This document shows, piece after piece, positions 61,290 to 64,000 of a DNA stretch of 64,000 bases. The notes below the pieces were generated by a model that ran no database searches, was not told the origin of the DNA, and saw nothing but the letters and a program-made list of their open reading frames with translations. Source of the stretch: Acanthochlamys bracteata (Eukaryota > Streptophyta > Magnoliopsida > Pandanales > Velloziaceae); the NCBI GenBank assembly GCA_019914995.1, contig CM034132.1, positions 8,240,662 to 8,304,661 on the forward strand. The letters run 5' to 3'. The number at the start of each line of letters is the position of its first letter. Within the stretch, counting starts at the first letter, position 1. A program made the translations under genes and the position numbers.

Positions 61290-62794
61290 TTGATGCTGCT
61301 GCAAGTACCAAATTAGACTTTTTCCGCACTGCAATTCTGTTCATCTCCCTCATATCTAACTCTTCTCTTTTCATGCCCCAATCAAAATGGTGCAAGAGAT
61401 TCGCAATGGCAAGTTCAATCGTTGCCATCTCGAACGTAACACAACACCTGGACAACCTCGCCTTCCAGCACCGAAAGGTAGCAACTGAAAGTCTTGTCCT
61501 TTGAATTGCGCACTACTATTCATGAATCTTTCTAATCGAAACTCTTCAGGTTTGTCCCAAGACCTGGATCCTACCAATTGCCCAGGCATTCACGATAGTT
61601 CTCATCGTAGATGGAATCTCATAGACTTATAAGCGAACATTTTGTATCGACTTTCGTGGTACTAGTAATGCAACTGGACAATGTAGTCTCATTACTTCCT
61701 TAATCACGGCACGCTTATACTTCATCTGAGTAATGTTCTGAGCTTCTATGGTTCCTTTTACTCCGATGATGGGCCTAAGTTCATCTTGTACTTTCTTCAT
61801 TTCTTTCTGGTGCTACACTAGTTCTGCCATTGTCAACACCATGACTCTGGATACTGTATCAGTCCAGCTGCAAACATGTCCCGCACGCATAATTTTGACA
61901 ACATCTTTAAACTGCTCCAATTTAAGTTATTATATTCAGTGAAGGATGGATTTATTTTTTTACCAATATAATCGCCTTGATGCTTTCTCTGCTTAGAGAC
62001 AAACCTTCATTTTTATCCTCATCTAGAGATAACAGGATATCAACGAAGCAACGGCTTCCATCATGATCATCAAGGCGTTAAGCCTGCGTACGATCATCTA
62101 AGACTCCTTCGATGAACTCATCGAACTGTATGGAAGTTTTCTTTAGCCTAGCTTCAAGACTGCTAACCCGATTAACCCATCCTAGCCAAGAAATGAAATC
62201 TCCAACAGGAAATGTACCGAGCAGTTCGATGAGCTCATCGAGCATTCTATGAGGACTACTATTACTGTTTTCAGTAGAGTATTTTCTTCCTAATGCAGCT
62301 CTGCAAACCACATCACAAGTGAGATGCAGAGAATCTCTGTCGAGTTTACCGCCTTCTTCGACATTCATATATATGTTTGAACCATGGACTTCATTTCTTC
62401 CTTCCTCACTACATCAAACAATTGCACGCCTTTTATACTAAGCAAATGAACAGTGAATATTTTTCTAATTTGCCGCCACTCTTCGCCGTAAGGTGAGAAT
62501 GCAACGTCATGGCAGTAGGTAAGCATGTCAGCAATTTTGGACTACGGGCGGTTCAAAGACGACATGGTCATGAGTCTTGATGACTTCTTGAGCAAGTCAG
62601 CAGAGGAGATAACGATGTAGGGAGGCGGCCAAAGTGTAAAAGCATCAACGGTCCGTATTTGTCCGCGAGTGATTTCAAGGAGCGGTGCGGTAAGGTGCCT
62701 AACTAGTGCAGGTTGCTAATTACCGGAAGCTTCGGAGGGCGATGGTGGTGAGCTTTTGTTCTTGTTTTTGGATGAATGAATCCATGCCAAGCAT
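61290..62794 (-). pseudogene. Cytochrome P450 type B copy 2, broken
   Basis: Paralogue of 35475-39667 without the retroelement insertion, so both exons lie together. The minus strand shows an N-terminal MDSFIQKQEQKLTT start at 62785 (alternative ATG 62794), [15 protein letters not shown]-like sequence, LIELLGTFPVGDFISWLGWV, an intron near 61.9 kb, a RPERFMNSS-like block, and [10 protein letters not shown] with its cysteine near 61.46 kb. Frameshifts occur around the hinge (62.74 kb), in helix C, at the I-helix glycine-aspartate motif (near 61.87 kb) and right after the haem loop. Not functional. Same orientation and order relative to type A as in unit 1. Confidence 0.82.
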
Positions 62795-63560
62795 GCTTGT
62801 TAAAATCTCGATTTAAATCTTAAAATTTTAATTTTAATTTTAAAATCTTACAATGTTACGATTTTACATCAACAAAAGGATCCTACTTGATACGAGATTT
62901 TAATTTTATTTCAAATTTATAAGATTCCGATTTTAATACTGAAATCTTTAAAATTTCGATTTTACTTGTGATCTTACGATTTTAGCTTTTAAAAAAATTT
63001 CATGAATCAGAAAAACTCTCGAGGATTTTGATTGAAGTTGAAATAACTAAAAAGATCAGTCGTTCGTTTGTACCAAGTGCGATTGTGTTTAGTTTATTTC
63101 ATGAGGAGTTTATTATGAAAGCAAAATATTTTCTGTATGGTGGTATTTTAAATTATATTTTCTCTTTATTTGAGGCGATAAAGACGAATTATTTGATTAA
63201 ATAAGAAATTAGATTTTCTAGATATGGTATAACTATGTAAGTATACATTTACAAATAATGACATAATATGTAAAAATATTGTGACAATGAGCAAAATAAA
63301 TATAAAAAACTGTTAATGACATAGTTTATCCGAATTATAAATATGAACATTGTTAATTAATTATATTAAGATGAAATATAATAAAATTTATCTATTTAAT
63401 TTTCAGCAATTTTAATAAATACTATCTAAAATTTTAAAAATATTAAATAAATTTATAAAAAGTTATCGATAAATAAGATTTTATGATCTTATTTAAACTT
63501 CTGATTTTACGTTCCTACACAAACAAAACGATGTTACATAAAATTCTGATCCTGGACAAG
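62795..63560. other. AT-rich insert specific to unit 2
   Basis: Absent from the unit 1 flank (compare 39660-39680). Very AT-rich, with repeated 'gattttac' and 'aaatctta' words at both ends, which suggests a decayed MITE or hAT-like derivative. No coding potential. Confidence 0.4.
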
Positions 63561-64000
63561 AACAACAAGATTGTTGAGATGGTTAGCAGGAGAAGAACAT
63601 AAGATTTGAGCAGTTCTATTTTTTTGTTTCTATTGTGAGCAAGTGTTGTGGATAAGGCCATGGATATACATGAAGTTTGTAGACTTAGTAATGTAGAAAC
63701 CGACGCGAAGGGAAGTTTAACATTGCGTTTCAAACAAGAAGAGCATCTTTTAGGGAAAATTTTTAGCAAAAAGTCCTCAACATCTTTGTTTTGTAGTACT
63801 TTTGGATATTTTTGAACAGAACGGGTTAGAAATTTGGGTACAGCTTTATATGGATTCTGGATCTCTTGATTCCATGAATTCTGAATATCTTGTTTCCATG
63901 ATCTTATAAGAGCTATAATAACATGAATGAATGCAACATCCGAAGTCAACGACGTCATGAACAACTTGAACTCAATTTTGATATTCCTTTCTGGTTTTAG
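63561..64000. other. 5' flank of type B copy 2, continuing past the window
   Basis: Matches 39670-39790, 40045-40207 and then 45317-45465 in series, that is, unit 1 without its MITE and copia. The minus-strand open frame over it (63515-63964) has no recognisable domain and is probably chance. Confidence 0.6.

Noticed and set aside
63515-63964. Minus-strand frame of 149 aa as a gene at the right edge
   Set aside because: It spans a junction between an insert and unit DNA and has no motif. The homologous unit 1 sequence does not preserve the frame.

Overview
This window is nuclear DNA of a flowering plant, most likely a eudicot. It holds cytochrome P450 genes of the CYP71 clan with GT-AG introns, AT-rich intergenic DNA, and nested plant retrotransposons whose primer-binding sites match initiator tRNA-Met. 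I cannot name the species. There are no rRNA or tRNA genes, CRISPR arrays or prokaryotic features.

The backbone is a tandem P450 array with every copy on the minus strand. From left to right: a CYP71D-like gene cut by the left edge (1-1327, with an unusual extra intron); an intact two-exon gene of 514 aa (10461-12087, 'type A'); a broken 'type B' P450 (35475-39667); a type A pseudogene that keeps only exon 1 (47951-48945); a second intact type A gene of 515 aa (53254-54884); and a second broken type B copy (61290-62794). Type A plus its 5' flank plus type B forms a duplicated unit. Unit 1 runs from about 10.4 kb to 46 kb and unit 2 from about 53.2 kb to beyond the right edge. The intact genes should encode ER-anchored haem monooxygenases of specialised metabolism; their substrates cannot be read from sequence.

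Unit 1 has been inflated by retrotransposons, and unit 2 still shows the matching empty sites. An old antisense Ty1/copia element (14168-32294) carries a SIRE/Maximus-type copia in one of its LTRs (14561-25195, with an env-like reading frame) and a solo LTR (27225-28606). A short chromodomain Ty3/gypsy element (32365-35207) follows. The type B pseudogene of unit 1 is split by an antisense SIRE-like solo LTR (36769-39438), which itself holds a 589-bp TRIM element (36819-37407). Another copia (40208-45316) lies beside it. Unit 2 holds its own very young Ale/Retrofit-like copia (56499-61276). Each boundary was placed from TG...CA ends and, where visible, 5-bp target duplications.

The DNA transposons are the most interesting part. 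Between the first two P450 genes lie two nested PIF/Harbinger-type elements (outer 3896-8765 flanked by TTA; inner 5584-8700). Both keep the tail of a Harbinger transposase gene, but their middles carry pieces of unrelated host genes, including the 5' leader and first exon of a DUF8204-like gene. A larger Harbinger element with both of its genes (49236 to about 53121) lies between two type A copies, and a 254-bp MITE with related ends lies at 39791. A 448-bp fold-back repeat sits downstream of the first intact type A gene.
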